This document shows positions 21,250 to 32,868 of a stretch of 64,000 nucleotides of DNA, piece by piece (positions within the stretch are counted from its first letter, which is position 1; the number at the start of each line of letters is the position of its first letter). Below the pieces are notes generated by a model, which was not told where the DNA came from, did not search any database, and was given only the letters and a program-made list of their open reading frames with translations. Origin of the DNA: Nothopassalora personata (Eukaryota; Ascomycota; Dothideomycetes; Mycosphaerellales; Mycosphaerellaceae); assembly GCA_033816765.1 (NCBI GenBank), contig CM066289.1, positions 4,402,001 to 4,466,000 on the forward strand, read 5' to 3'. Made by a program: the position numbers and the translations under genes.

Positions 21250-24200
21250 GGGAACTAAAATCCCAATTCTTAGGAGAGACAACTAGAAGAGATAGTTCAA
21301 CCTTTAGAGATATAAGATAGAGAGCCAGTTAGCATTCTTTGCAATTAATAACCTATTAGAAGTGTTATTTAACAAGATTAAGGGCAAGAACCTAAAACTC
21401 TAGGAAGAGACTAAGATTAAAGAGATTCTTAATACACTAACATAGACAAAACAAAATGTAGCTTACTGCTTTAGTATCCTAAGTAGGATCATAGAAGAAG
21501 ATGAATTTAAGCTTAAGGGCCCTTACGAATCTAGAAAAGCTACTAAGATATAGGTGCATCTCTAGAATAAGTACAGCTAGGTGTTACTAACCTATACACA
21601 TAAGCTTATAAAACAGTTTATAAACTTTAAGATAAGTAAAGAATTTACTATTAGATCTGTATAGGCACACCTAGTGTCTCTTAGAAGGAGGATTACTAAT
21701 GTTAACCTAGAGGGCCAGTACTATAGGAAAGCTAATGTAAGAATAACCTAGCTTTTAAGCTTACTGCTACCTAACTACTATGTAGCTAGGGATACTATTA
21801 TAGCTTAGCTAAAGATAGATCATAAAAGGACCTTAAAGATCCCTAAGGCTTAAGAGGCTAGATTAAATCCCTCTAAGGCTAAGTATAGTATAGTAGCTAC
21901 CTAGGTTAGGCCCTTAGGTTAGGTAAGATCACTTTCCTGCCTTCTCTATAAGAAGGACTATCTTATTAAGGACTGCCCTAGTCTCTCTAAGGCAAAGAAG
22001 GTCCTTAGATCTTATTCCTAAGTATTATCCTCCTAGAATGTAACACATATTAAGAAGAGAAGATCTCTACTACCATCTTTAAGAAGAACACTAAGAGAGA
22101 AGTCCTCTATAGAGGAACTTAAGAAAATGGTGAAGAAACTTAGCTCTAATATGCTATTACTCTAGAAGAACTAGGCCTAGTCTCCTTCCTCTAAAATAAG
22201 GAAGACTAGGAAAGGTTTCTCTACCTAAGAGCTACCTAACTTATGCAACTCATCCTAAAAGACAATGTCTAATAATAATAAGTATAATAAAGTGGCTTAC
22301 TTAACTACAGAAGTCTAAGGCAAGTTCCCCTTATTAGAGTAGTTACTTAATTCTTATGCTTCATCCTATATAACTAACTAGAACTGCCTCTTTAGATCCA
22401 TAACTCCCTTAATAAAGAAGAAATAGATCAAAGTAGGAGGTGGGCATTTGTTAGCTACTTATATTGGGACTGTAGAGATAAGTAGGAGATCTAGTAGGAA
22501 AGTTGTTTTAGAAGATGTCCTACTTATACCTAAGCTAGGGGTAAACCTAGTTTCTTAGAACTAGTTCAGTAAGCAGTTTAGTGTTCAACCTCCTTTATTT
22601 TCTCTTATATCCCCCTCTAGCTAAACTGTTGTCTAGACAAGGCTTCTTAGGGGGGTTCTATTTATTAATAAGATTTCTCCTCTACTATAAGAAAGGGCAC
22701 ATTACTTATTATATGCACTACTAATAGAGAATGCCTTTATAACTGCTAAATTAGAGACTAACCTAAAACAGTAGGAGCTTTAGTATAGAAGATTTGCACA
22801 CTTTAGGAAGAACTTGCTCTAGAATCTTTATAAGGTAATAGACTTAACAGAACCTATTCCTATTCCTAGGGATAGCTTCCACTAGTATAGAGTGTGTTTA
22901 ATAGTAAAGATAAAGAAGTACAAAGGCAAAGTTACTAAGAGAAGACCTAAAAGACTTGCCCTTATATCTATTAATATATATAGTCCACTGCTAATATTAA
23001 GGCTAGGCTTCAAATACTAGCTTAAGATTGTTAACAACTTCTCTAGAAAAAAGTGGACCTGTCCTCTTAAGAAAAGAGAAGATACTCTAGTTACTCTCTA
23101 GAACTAGAAGATTAAGGTAGAGAGGAAATCATTAGTATAGTTAAAAGCAGTTAGGCTTAACAATGTAAGGGAACTTATTGCATTAGTTAAGTAGTGGGAG
23201 AAGGATTTAGGAATTAGGCTAGAGCATACTAAGGCATACAACTCGCTCTAAAATGGACTAGTTAAAAGGTTAATACAAACCTTAGAAGACTCTATAAGGG
23301 CAATGCTTAAAGAGGCTAAGATACTAATTGAATTCTAGCCTAAAGCACTAGAAGCCTAAACCTACATAAGGAACAAACTACTAAATGGTCTAGACTATAA
23401 TAGGTTTAAGGTTTCACTAGATAAAGCCTTTAATAGTATTAAGCCAACTATCAACTATTTGAAGGTTTAGGGATGTAAAGCTATTATCTACATAGACATA
23501 AGATCCTAGCCTTAATAGGCAAGAAGTAATAAACTAATAAACAGAGGCAAAGAAGCAGTGTTTGTTAGATACGTTAAAAACATAGCTAAGGCCTAGCTCT
23601 TTTAGGAACTAGACATAAAAGCTATAAAACAATACATATATGTAGACTTCTTTAAGGACTAACCTAGAGGTAATATAGATCTTAATATTATAAACTTGAA
23701 TCTATTAAGTAATGCACTAGCTAGGAGACCCTTAGGGAGGCTAAGGAAGGATATATTCTTAGAGCAACCTATTCACTATTCAATCATTCAGTAGAGTAGC
23801 CTAGTAACAGCCTAGCTAAGAAAGCTGTTTATGCAACTTCCCTAGCCTCTAAAGAATATAGGGGAATTTCAGAAAATCGATGAGCTAATTAAGATAAGCT
23901 TACTAGATCTCTAGGAAAAGAATGTCACTAGGACACAAGTGACTACTCTTAAATCATCCCTTAGTAAGAGGAGGGCTAACCATAATGTTAAGGGCTATAA
24001 ATAGAAATAGAAAGCCCTAAGATCTATAGTCCCTATACCTAAACTAGCTACTAAAGTAGGAGAAGCAATAGACCTCTTAGAGAACCTTGCTACTTACTAC
24101 TAAGCTTTCTTTATAGCTATACAATTAGTAGATGATTTAGTACTATAGGATAGTAAATTCCTAGAAGAAGTTAAGGAGATAGCCTTTGTAGCAACTGTAG

Positions 24201-25860
24201 AAGTTATTGTATACAAGTAAGAGATCCTAATTCCAAAGTCCTATAAGGATGCTATAAATAACAAGAAATAGGGACACCTTTAGAAGGAAGCAATCTAGAA
24301 GGAGCTAGATGCTCTATAGAGTAACAATACCTAGGAGAATGCTATTCCACTAAAAGGAGCAAACTTAGTTACGTTAAGATAGGTCTTTAATATTAAAAGA
24401 AGTATTAGTAGAGCTATTAAAAAGTTCAAGGCTAGGCTAGTTATAAGGGGCTTTTTATAGAAGTTTAGTATTAACTTTATAGAGACATTTGCGCCTATAG
24501 TTAGATAGGACACCCTTAGGGTGTTTATAGCTATTATGTGTAAGAAGGATCTCTATCTTCACTAAGTAGATGTGAATAATGCGTTCACAGAAAGCACCCT
24601 CTATAAAGACATCTTTATGTTACTACTATTAGGAGTTAAGCTTCTACTAAACATAGTGTTTAAGATCCTTAAAAGCTTGTATAGACTTAAGTAAGCAGCT
24701 AGAGATTAGAATTAACTCTATGTGTTAAAGCTTAGAGAGATTGGATTTATATAGTTAGAGGTGGATCTATGCCTACTTATTTATAAGGAAAAAGAGATTA
24801 TAATTCTTACATATATAGATGACATTCTAATTGCTACACTAAAGTTAATAGATGTTCTCTAGTTTAAAAGAGAACTTAGCAAAGTCTTTAAGATTAAAGA
24901 TCTTAGTAAACCTAAAAAGATCCATAGCATAAGAGTTATAAGGGACAGGAGGAGAGGAATCCTAAAACTTAACTAGGGACACTTTGTTAGGGACAACCTT
25001 ACTAAGATAGGGATAAACTATAAGAAGGCAGCACCTACACACTTACCTATAGACAGCTATAAGGCTCTTAAACCTTTAAGCCACATAGATAAGAGGTGTA
25101 ACAAGGTAGAGTACTAAAGTATTAATAGTACATAGATATAGCTAGCAACAATTACAAGGCTAGACATTACTTTTGCCCTAGGAAGGATAAGCTCATTTGT
25201 AAGTGACCTATCTACCTACTATATAAAGGCTTTAAAGAAGATTATAAGATATCTAAGGTTATATCCTAATCTTGGCCTTGTCTTCTCTAGGCATAGAGAA
25301 GGATGCCTAGTTGGATACTGTAACTCTAATTATGCAATAGACAAAGTAGACAGAGTCTCTATCCTTAGGTATGTCTTCTTCCTCTATAGGGTACTAGTCT
25401 CCTAGATAAGCAAGAAGCAAAAGTCTATAGTAACATCTACAATAGAAGCTAAATACATAGCTATAAATGCATGTACAAAGCAATCCTAATTCCTAGCTTC
25501 ACTACTAAGGGAAATAGACTGTCTAGAGTTAGTAGGAGACTGTTCCTATTAACTAAGGATTACTAGAAACTAGGAGACTATATTAAGCTTAAGACTAGTC
25601 TAATTGAGAGGTAACAACTAAGCTGCCCTTACCCTAGTAAGGGATGCACATGTTCATAATAAGTTAAAGCACATTAACATTGCCTACAATACTATTAGGA
25701 AACTTTAGTAGAGAAGGCTTATTACTGTTAAGTATACCCTAACATCTAAGATAGTTGTAGATAGGTTTATAAAGCTAAAGACTAGTCCATACTTCTAGAG
25801 GTTTGTAAGCTAGCTTAACCTATTATAGAGGTCTAAATACTACTAATAGGAGAAGAGTAG
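21250..25860 (+). pseudogene. copia gag-pol
   Basis: Gag lies at about 21,250-22,020. Its zinc knuckle (21,938-21,975) keeps the first and last Cys but has Tyr at the second Cys and at the His. Protease and integrase follow at about 22,330-23,900 (NGLVKRLIQTLEDSIRAML block near 23,260). RT/RNase H is at about 24,330-25,850, with APIVR, VDVNNAF, YIDDILIA (about 24,811-24,837), the STIEAKYIA block of copia RNase H, and HINIAYN. The frame is interrupted repeatedly by TAG/TAA, so no full polyprotein is made. Confidence 0.88.
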
Positions 25861-25891
25861 ACTATAACCTCCTATATAAGATAAGTAGGAG

Positions 25892-26138
25892 TGTTAAGAT
25901 GTAGCATCTTAAGGGGAGCTAACAGTTAGGTTATAATCTAATAGCCTAAGGCATCCACGATAACTTAGCTTGTCGGAAGACACCTTCTCTCCCCTTTAGC
26001 TTAGATAGACATCTAACACAATTAACGCATTGGTTCCTAATATATTGCTACATGCCCTGTAGCTATTAGCTAGTTGAAGATTAATCTCTTACTCCACTCC
26101 GCTGCTAACTACGTATCCTATAAGGTCTTAACTTTACA
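25892..26138 (+). repeat. 3' LTR of copia element (247 bp)
   Basis: Begins TGTTAAGATGTAGCATC and ends AACTTTACA, followed by TTTCC. It is preceded by a short purine-rich run (AAGTAGGAG). Confidence 0.93.
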
Positions 26139-26960
26139 TTTCCGGTTGTAGTTTACTAGTCTAAGGAATAATTGTACGTCCTTAACTGTCTTTAGTTCTA
26201 GCTATTCTCTAATTAACTATATCTTCGTAGGGTCGATTGTTATCCCTATAGTACTAATAATAAAGCCTAAGAATTTAACTTCTTTCTTATAGAATTCGCA
26301 TTTCTCGGGTACTATCTTAAATCCTAAACGCGTAAGTCGTTTAAATACGTCCTAGACTTGCTTTATGTAATTCTAAAGGGATCCTTTCATATAGACTAAT
26401 ATATCGTCTATGTAAGCGATAACGTATACGTCGAGTAGGTCTCTAAGTGTTTCGTTAATAAGGTCCTAATAGGATGCGGGTACGTTAGTTAATCCTATTA
26501 GTATAACTAAGAATTCGTAAAGTCCGTATCTTATTCTAAAAGCGGTTTTCTATTCTTCTCCTCCTACTATCCGTATAGCGTAGAAGGCATCTCGTAGGTT
26601 AATCTTCGTGTACTAGTCTAATCCGGTTAATCTATCTTATACTTCTTTAATGTTAGGTAGCGGGTATCGGTTCTTAATCGTAATCTCGTTTAACTTCCTA
26701 TAGTCTTATACGAGTCGCAACTTCCCGTTTACTTTTAGAACGAACATATATAGAGTTCCTACACTTAAGGTGGATCTTCTTATCTATCCTTTAGCTAGCT
26801 TCTCCTTTAGCTATTCTCGTAGGGTCTATAGCTCTTTCTTAGACATTTAATATAGGGGTCCCTATAGAGGCTCTTTCCCTAGCTAAATGTTTATCTTATA
26901 ATCCTATAGTTAGTACTTAGGTAAGGCATCCTTACCTCTTTCCTCTTTAAAGAGTCGCGA
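26139..26960 (-). pseudogene. family B reverse transcriptase segment
   Basis: Minus strand. The RT active-site motif YIDD is intact (26,403-26,414); its codons TAC-ATA-GAC-GAT contain no TG or CA and so were not RIP targets. Downstream the frame runs through LFLRLVNY to the copia insertion point. It is interrupted elsewhere by TAG/TAA. Confidence 0.85.
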
Positions 26961-27332
26961 CTACTTACGATACTCCTTAGGAATACTTAACTCTAAGCTG
27001 TTAGTATCCTTCGATAGTGCGTTATTTCTATTACTACTAGTGACTTCGTAACCCGGCGGCCCTACGCTAGTGTCTATCCCGGTCGAAGGTGGTTCTTCTA
27101 TCCTTCTATTCGGCGTAAGCTATATCCTATTTAGCTGTCTCTTTACCTTATCTACTAGCGAACGCTACCGCTACGTAGGCTAAATGTCGATAACGTAGTC
27201 GCATTCCCTAAATATAAGTACTCCTCTTCTCTAGTTAATTACTAGGTTATGCTTTCTTAACTAAGGCATACCTAGTACGATGTTATAACTAGCTATGTTA
27301 GTAATATCTAAGATAATCTCCTCGTAGTGCCG

Positions 27333-27560
27333 TTAGATAGCAAGTAGTAGCGGTATCGTCTCGCGCTCTATACTAGGTAAGGATAATCCGTCTACCGCGA
27401 TTAATTTATAACCCTCTTTCTTCTTATAGGTAGCGATCCTATGTCTTGTAATAAATAATTCGGAGGTAAAGTTCCCGCTTACTCCGGAATCTATTATAGC
27501 ATCTATCTTATGCCCGTTAACGATAATTTTAGTTCGAAACACTATTGTCGTTAGTAATAC
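27333..27560 (-). pseudogene. family B aspartic protease segment
   Basis: A 69-residue open stretch on the minus strand reads as a retropepsin: KIIVNGHKIDAIIDSGVSGNF contains the D-S-G active site with hydrophobic flanks (D-S-G at about 27,483-27,491). Position between gag and RT is as expected. The remaining parts of the polyprotein on both sides are stop-ridden. Confidence 0.8.
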
Positions 27561-28479
27561 TTAAGCCTTTTCTATATTATATAACTCCCTTCGGTCGCTT
27601 ATTCCTAGGGAGTTAATCCTTTTCCCTATTCGTATATAGAACGTCGTGCTTCGTGTCTCGAGGCCTCCGCTTAAACCTAGCGCGAGCCTTTCTACATCTA
27701 CACCTATACTCGGTAACGTTCCTAGATCTTCTACGTTTCTAAGTAGAGTACGCGCGCGTGTTATACTACGTTACGTAATTTATTCGATATAAATGTTCCT
27801 AACGGTATAAGATATCCGGCTCCTATTATTCGGCTCCCTATCGGTAGTCGTTCTATAATAGCGGTTACTAGATTCTCGGTTGTTTCTATAAGTAGGTATC
27901 CCTAGGCTATGCCTCGTAGGGTATCGAGTGTCTTATTAAACTTAATAGAGTATAGCATCCTTCGTCCGCCCATCTTAGGTAGAAATTCCTCGTGCCTTCT
28001 TTATAGGTATACGATTATATTATATAATTTCTTCGGTGCATTAATCGTAAAGGTTAGTTGTTTATTGTCGTCGTTAGTGTCGCTCTCTTCTCCTTTGGAG
28101 GAATCTTCTTCGCTTAATTCTTCCGGTTCCTAATCTTCTTCGATAGTATCTAGCCCGGTAGTTTCTTAACTTTCTTCCTATAGTTCCGGTAACTATAATC
28201 CGTTCCATCCTAGGTCTTAGTTTTCTTTGTCGCTTTTATCGTTATTAAAGTAGGATTCGTCGATGTCTACTTCTCGGAGCGTAGCATTTTACCTATACGT
28301 TACTCCTAGGGTTCTTCTCGGTTGTTAAGGCTAATACCCTACGCTTAACTTCGCGGTGTAGTAGACTTAACACGAGTCTTAGTAATAGAATCGCTAATAA
28401 AGGCTTCTATAACTATTTCGAGACTCGGATTCGATCTCGTAGTCGACTCTTCGTGTTATTATATTAAACTGTCGTAGTT

Positions 28480-29600
28480 AGTTCTTTACATTAAATAGAA
28501 TAACTACCATTTACTACCTATAGTATCCTTCTCGTCCTTCTAAGGGGTCTAGGAGAGGCGTCTTGCTTCTATTACTAGCTCTCTCCCCTACTCTCCGAGT
28601 ATAGTCGGTATCTCCTTAAGATCTAACACTACTCTTAGATTTACTAGTTCGGGATTGCATTATATTAAAATATTCGCGGCGTACTATATTCTTACCGCGG
28701 TAGTCCCTTACTAGGTAGCTAGGTTTACTACATCCGTAGTAAGTTCGTGTTTCTTTCGAACTCCGGGATGCTCTATTCCCGTTACTGTTCCTAATCTTAC
28801 GACCCTTCTCGGTAACGTCGAGTTCTATTAGCTATAGTCCGTAGTACGGTTTGTCCCTAGGCTTATTATTATAGTTGTCGTAGAAGCCTCTATTACGGTT
28901 ATTATAGCCTAGTATGTATCTAGCCTTTCCGGATACCTTAGAATCGTATCGTCGCTCTATAGCTCTCTCGTAGAGCTTATCGTTAAGATTAATCGTAACT
29001 CTAACGAGGTCGCCTAAGCTATCGATCTTCCGACCGTCCCTTATTAACTCGTCCTTAATATGCTCCTTTAGTCCTCTTCGGTATATAACTTAAAGTGCTT
29101 CGTCGTCCTAATCGGTAAGTTGCGCGTATTTCTAGAATTTAGTAGTATATTTAGTAGTAGATGTCTTCTAGGTTAAATGCTAAATAACACGAACGGTAGT
29201 AGCAATCTTATTAGAGACACTAAAGACGCTCTTTATAGTATACTTAAGATAGTTGTATAACCTAAAGATTCCGTCGGCATTGTCTTCTCCGTTACTATCT
29301 AGGTATTTCCTAAGGAATAGTTTAACCTAATGCTATGCTCGTCCTCTTAAAAAGGTAGTAGTAAAGATAGGCTTAAGGTTCTTAGGTATAGAGTTAAATA
29401 AGAAGTATATGTCTATCTAAGAGACCTAAGTGTCGAACTTGTCTCGGTCGCTATAGTAGTATTCTAGCTTACTAACCTTAAGGGTGTTGTTACCTATATA
29501 AGTAGCTAAGGCATTAATAGTATCGTTCGCGGTCTAAGGTCGTCGGGCTCTACTTACTTTACTAGGGGCGGGTGTTCCCCGTTTACTCTATCGGTCTCCT
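28480..29600 (-). pseudogene. family B gag
   Basis: Minus-strand frame with the gag core (about 29,130-28,900: KYAQLTD, LKEHIKDELI, ERAIERRYD) and a CCHC zinc knuckle near 28,740-28,690. There only one Cys survives and the other ligands read Tyr (YYGCSKPSYLVRDYRGKN), matching RIP conversion of TGC/CAC to TAC. Stops are TAG or TAA. Confidence 0.75.
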
Positions 29601-29621
29601 ATCGTAGAGGGCGTTTAAAGC

Positions 29622-30025
29622 TGTTAGGTTTAGTATAACCTAATAATATTATAAGTTAAGAAGACAAGCTTAATCGGGTTTGTTCTCGGGCCGATAGGAA
29701 GTCGAGGGAGAGTAATAAAGCAGTAGCTATCTTGTCTTGTAAAGACTAAGTAGTAGTAAGGTAGAGGTTAAGTTGTAGTGTATTCCAAATAGTAATATTA
29801 AACAGTAAGTTAAACGCCTCGAAGCTATAAGGGGTTCTTAGCGTTCCTAAATACAAAGGAGATTCGTAGATCTCGGTAATTAGTCTAATTATTCTAAGCA
29901 TAAGCAGTCTAATTAGTCTAAGCATAAGCAGTCTAATCGCTCTAAGTCTAAGCGCTTAGGTAGGATAAGTCACGTGTTCGTCTTGTCGTCATGATTCCAG
30001 GGTCCATAGGAATCATTCCGTAACA
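29622..30025 (-). repeat. 5' LTR of family B (404 bp)
   Basis: On the plus strand it begins TGTTAGG and ends CCGTAACA. It has the same length as the 10,704 copy. TTAAACGCC at 29,810-29,818 recurs as the primer-binding site next to the LTR (minus strand of 29,610-29,618), giving 9-nt complementarity between the sense LTR and the PBS. This is the arrangement of self-priming Tf1/sushi-type elements. Confidence 0.9.
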
Positions 30026-30246
30026 CTCGATATCGATACGAAAGGGCTCTAGATCGATCGCTAGACGTAGCATTATATATAGCGAGTGTGCTAACAGACA
30101 AATAGCGAGTCTATAAGACAAGTAGCGAGTCTATAATAATAAGGATAGAGGATTGCGAATTTTGAATGCGGGTATTTGCCGGTTTTGTAAGCCTAGGCCA
30201 CTGCCCTTCCGCGGTCAACGGCAGTACTACTCAGAGAACAACACTT
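30026..30246. other. transition from RIP block to gene space
   Basis: The first 115 bp still look RIP-mutated and contain two copies of a unit with AGCGAGTCTATA (about 30,105-30,135). From about 30,140 CA and TG return to normal frequency. No gene is seen. Confidence 0.6.
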
Positions 30247-30657
30247 TCACCTCCCTACTTTCCTGCTCTTTACTGCATCGCCTATCGTGTCGATGTTGGA
30301 CGGGTCGGCTGCAGTGCCCTCGGAGTGCTTCTCAGTCGCCTCTGAAAGAACTAGGTCATTGGTGAGATCTGTTGCAGGCGGCTGTGATTCTGGCTGTGCC
30401 TGTGCATCGGTCAGCAGCCTCTCGCACTCTTCGTCTCGTGGTACCTGGCGTGGAGAGCGAGCGAGGAAGCAGTGACGAACCTTACTGGCGATCTTCTTGG
30501 CTTGAATAGAGATGAACTTGGTGGTCGAGCTGCCTGCGGCCGACGGTATCTCTCTGGTCTTTCGAAGCGCAGCTCGTTGTTGATTTTTACCGATCCGTTC
30601 TGCTTTCTTGGCTTTGACCGCCTGGTACAGGTAATGACCTGCGAGGGCGTGAGGCAT
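30247..30657 (-). CDS. small hypothetical protein, 136 residues
   Basis: Open frame on the minus strand from ATG 30,655-30,657. The product is basic at the N terminus (a Lys/Arg-rich first third), with a Gln/Pro/Asp-rich middle and a Lys/Arg C terminus. No signal peptide, membrane segment or known domain is visible. It is the first open frame next to the RIP block. A preceding CAGTAG/AAAG could be a splice acceptor from an upstream exon. I do not recognise a family; it may be a genuine small or partial gene, or a chance frame. Confidence 0.4.
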   Translation of the reverse strand: MPHALAGHYLYQAVKAKKAERIGKNQQRAALRKTREIPSAAGSSTTKFISIQAKKIASKVRHCFLARSPRQVPRDEECERLLTDAQAQPESQPPATDLTNDLVLSEATEKHSEGTAADPSNIDTIGDAVKSRKVGR

Positions 30658-32868
30658 CTTTCTACTGTTCTGCGAGATTGATTGTATGATTCTTTAGGGT
30701 TGAAGTCTGTTTGTGCTGTGTCACCGCGAAAGTACGAACACTGATGGCTTAGTCTCGAAACTTACAGAAGAGAAAGGCCATGTAAAAGTCTTGGACCTTT
30801 TGTGCAACATCATGCAATCCCATATCGCGTTGTGCGTCGTCGCAGGTTTTATTCACGTACTCATGAACACATTCGCCCTCACCAACGACAGCATTGTAGC
30901 AGCATGCCAAGACCATAGCGTGAAGCCACGGAGAAGTGAATGAATTGAGTGATCAGATCTTTGCTCGGTAGACCGAAGCCGGTTATCACGCCATTCATTC
31001 ACTACAGGCATATGAAAAGCCAGTGTATCGAGTCTTATTATTGAGGCTGTTCAGTTTGAGTTTCACATTTGCTCATCATGGTAGATCAGCATTGGGACAC
31101 GAGTACGAGATTACAAACACTTTCGGTTCCTATATGATACATATCCCCATCTAAATCCCTTGCAAACTAAGTACTCCTACATGCCAACCCCTTCAGCTCT
31201 CAGCCTACCGCTCTCTAGAATCCCATCGGCCCACGCGCATCTCACTCGCCCCCAAGCGCAACCCCTCCATCACCGCCTTCGCTCGAGTCCTCTGTATTGA
31301 ACATCAGCATGAGCTCTACATACGCTCTTACATCTCCCACTTCAAGCACCGTGTCGCCGACTCAAACAAGCTCCGCCTCAGGCCACCCCTCGCCTAATCA
31401 CTCAGGCACCCCTCCGAAGACCCCAGCGGGACATATCCGTACGTCGCCCCGCGAATCTCCTGCTTCTGCTGGGCCTGGCGCTGTCGCCTGATGGCTCGGA
31501 CCTACCTTGCATCGCCGATGCGCTTAAAGAACCCTGGGCGAAGATCAGATGTCCCTCCAGGTGGTGTCGCGGGCATGGTGCCGCGGGCATGCTGTAGCGA
31601 GAGCAGTACCCCAATCTCCCCGAGCGGCGAGAAGGTTGAAGGAGGATGAGGAGCTCCTCTCGAGTACTTGCCTGCGAAGCTGCACTTGAATGAGGATGAG
31701 ATTGGAAGGCTTGTGCGGAAGCCAGGCCGACGGCGTGAGATGTTGAGCTCTGGTCTGGCTTCGCCTCCTCTTCGCCCTAGTGGAACGCATCGAGGCGGGC
31801 GATGTTTGGAAGAAACTTGCCTTGGACCTTATTAATGTGCTCTGCCTTTGGTGAACCCTTGTTCTTGCAAGTGTACTGTTCCTCGAGTGCCTTGCCTGAT
31901 GGGATCTATTGGCGAATAGTATTGAACTTCCGCTTCGTCTTCGCCCACAGAGATCGGAAAGAAGTCAGCCCCGTCTCTGGGTGGATCTTACGTGGCTGTA
32001 TCGCTGGCTGATGCTCCAGAGGATGGATGAGGTGTGCCACTGTAAGCCCCTTGACGAGATCGAATCAGGTCTCGTGGATGTCGACAAATGTAGAAGTTGT
32101 CACGCATCTGTTGCAGCTCTGCAATATCTATGTGCAGGACATATCGACACTGTTGAAACTGTTCTGTTCAGTATACAAAGTTATCCACGCAACGCGTTGG
32201 CTCAGGGGTACTCAGAACCCTCCAAGCATTGTGGAATGCTGGGATCGATCTTAGGGCCAAAAACCGTCTTCGCCTGATGTGTTATTGCATCGTCCACCCA
32301 TCACAGCAAATAAAGCATCATCAAGCCATACGGATCGCTTCCTGGTGCCATGAAGTGCAGCCAAAAAGTTTTGTACCGCAGACTCCCGCAAATGAGAATC
32401 CAGAGCGGCGCTTAGTTCTTCAAGCTCATAGAATCCATTGTGCACGACTGCCGTCCCAAACCAGGTGAGAAGTTTGGCTGAAACAATAACCCCACATTCG
32501 GTAGGAGGAAATATACTAGGCGTGACTACGGCCCCCGTTAACGGTCAGGCGACAGTGTCAACGTGGAAGTAAGTCTTGACACTTACCATAGGTATATGTA
32601 CACATGCTGGAGGACTGGATGTAGAGAAAACGGGAAGGAAGAAAGGCTGCCAGGCACGATGCACACGGAATGGATTCATGCATGTCTCGTTCCGGAAGGT
32701 TCCCACCAGGCTTCTCTGTGCGCCTGCAGCCATAATGTAAGATCAAAACCGATCGATGGCAGTTGAGACACCGAGATGGCGGCTAGAAAGAAGGTACATC
32801 TCTCCATATGGTCTCCTGCATCTCTATGCCAACTCCATAAGAGCAATTCTGGGGTATCGCTATCGCCG
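30658..32868. other. gene-poor stretch with possible decayed coding fragments
   Basis: 2.2 kb with normal composition and no convincing complete gene. A Ser/Thr/Pro-rich plus-strand frame (31,297-31,491) and fragments at 31,640-32,010 in changing frames look like eroded exons. A 64-residue minus-strand frame (32,251-32,445) looks protein-like but has no partner exons I can join. No transposon ends were found. Confidence 0.4.
31297..32011 (+). pseudogene. possible decayed gene, unidentified
   Basis: The frame 31,297-31,491 encodes a Ser/Thr/Pro-rich stretch typical of fungal disordered regions. About 150 bp further, a second frame (around 31,640-31,820) reads EYLPAKLHLNEDEIGRLVRK, again protein-like, and a third short stretch follows near 31,960-32,010. 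Stops and frame changes separate them and no consistent splice sites connect them. I could not assign a family. Confidence 0.25.

Larger units (their letters stand above)
20525..26138 (+). mobile_element. complete-length Ty1/copia element, RIP-mutated
   Basis: A 5,614-bp element with 247-bp LTRs at both ends, a TTTCC duplication (20,520-20,524 and 26,139-26,143) and a primer site next to the 5' LTR, inserted in family B between RT and RNase H. Integrase precedes RT, which is the copia order. CA/TG depletion is clear but less complete than in A and B, and the RT motif YIDD (GATGAC) survives. Fewer RIP cycles, hence a later insertion, is a reasonable inference. Confidence 0.94.
10704..30025 (-). 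mobile_element. Ty3/gypsy chromovirus family B, about 7.0 kb, split by two later elements
   Basis: Direct 404-bp LTRs (10,704-11,107 and 29,622-30,025) flank a minus-strand element. Its gag (29,600-28,480), protease (27,560-27,330), RT (26,960-26,139), RNase H (20,524-19,980), integrase (19,850-18,800) and chromodomain (18,745-18,582) run in the usual chromovirus order. A polypurine tract (AAGAAGGGGATAG on the minus strand) abuts the 3' LTR at 11,108-11,120. Family A interrupts the 3' part at 11,528/18,222 and copia interrupts between RT and RNase H at 20,524/26,139. Removing both leaves about 7,005 bp. RIP stops run throughout. The five-base flanks (GCAAT and CTCGA) do not match. Confidence 0.88.

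Noticed and set aside
30026..30150. Search for the missing half of family C beyond family B
   Set aside because: The sequence right of 30,025 shows no continuation of the antisense frame, chromodomain or integrase, so I did not extend family C there.
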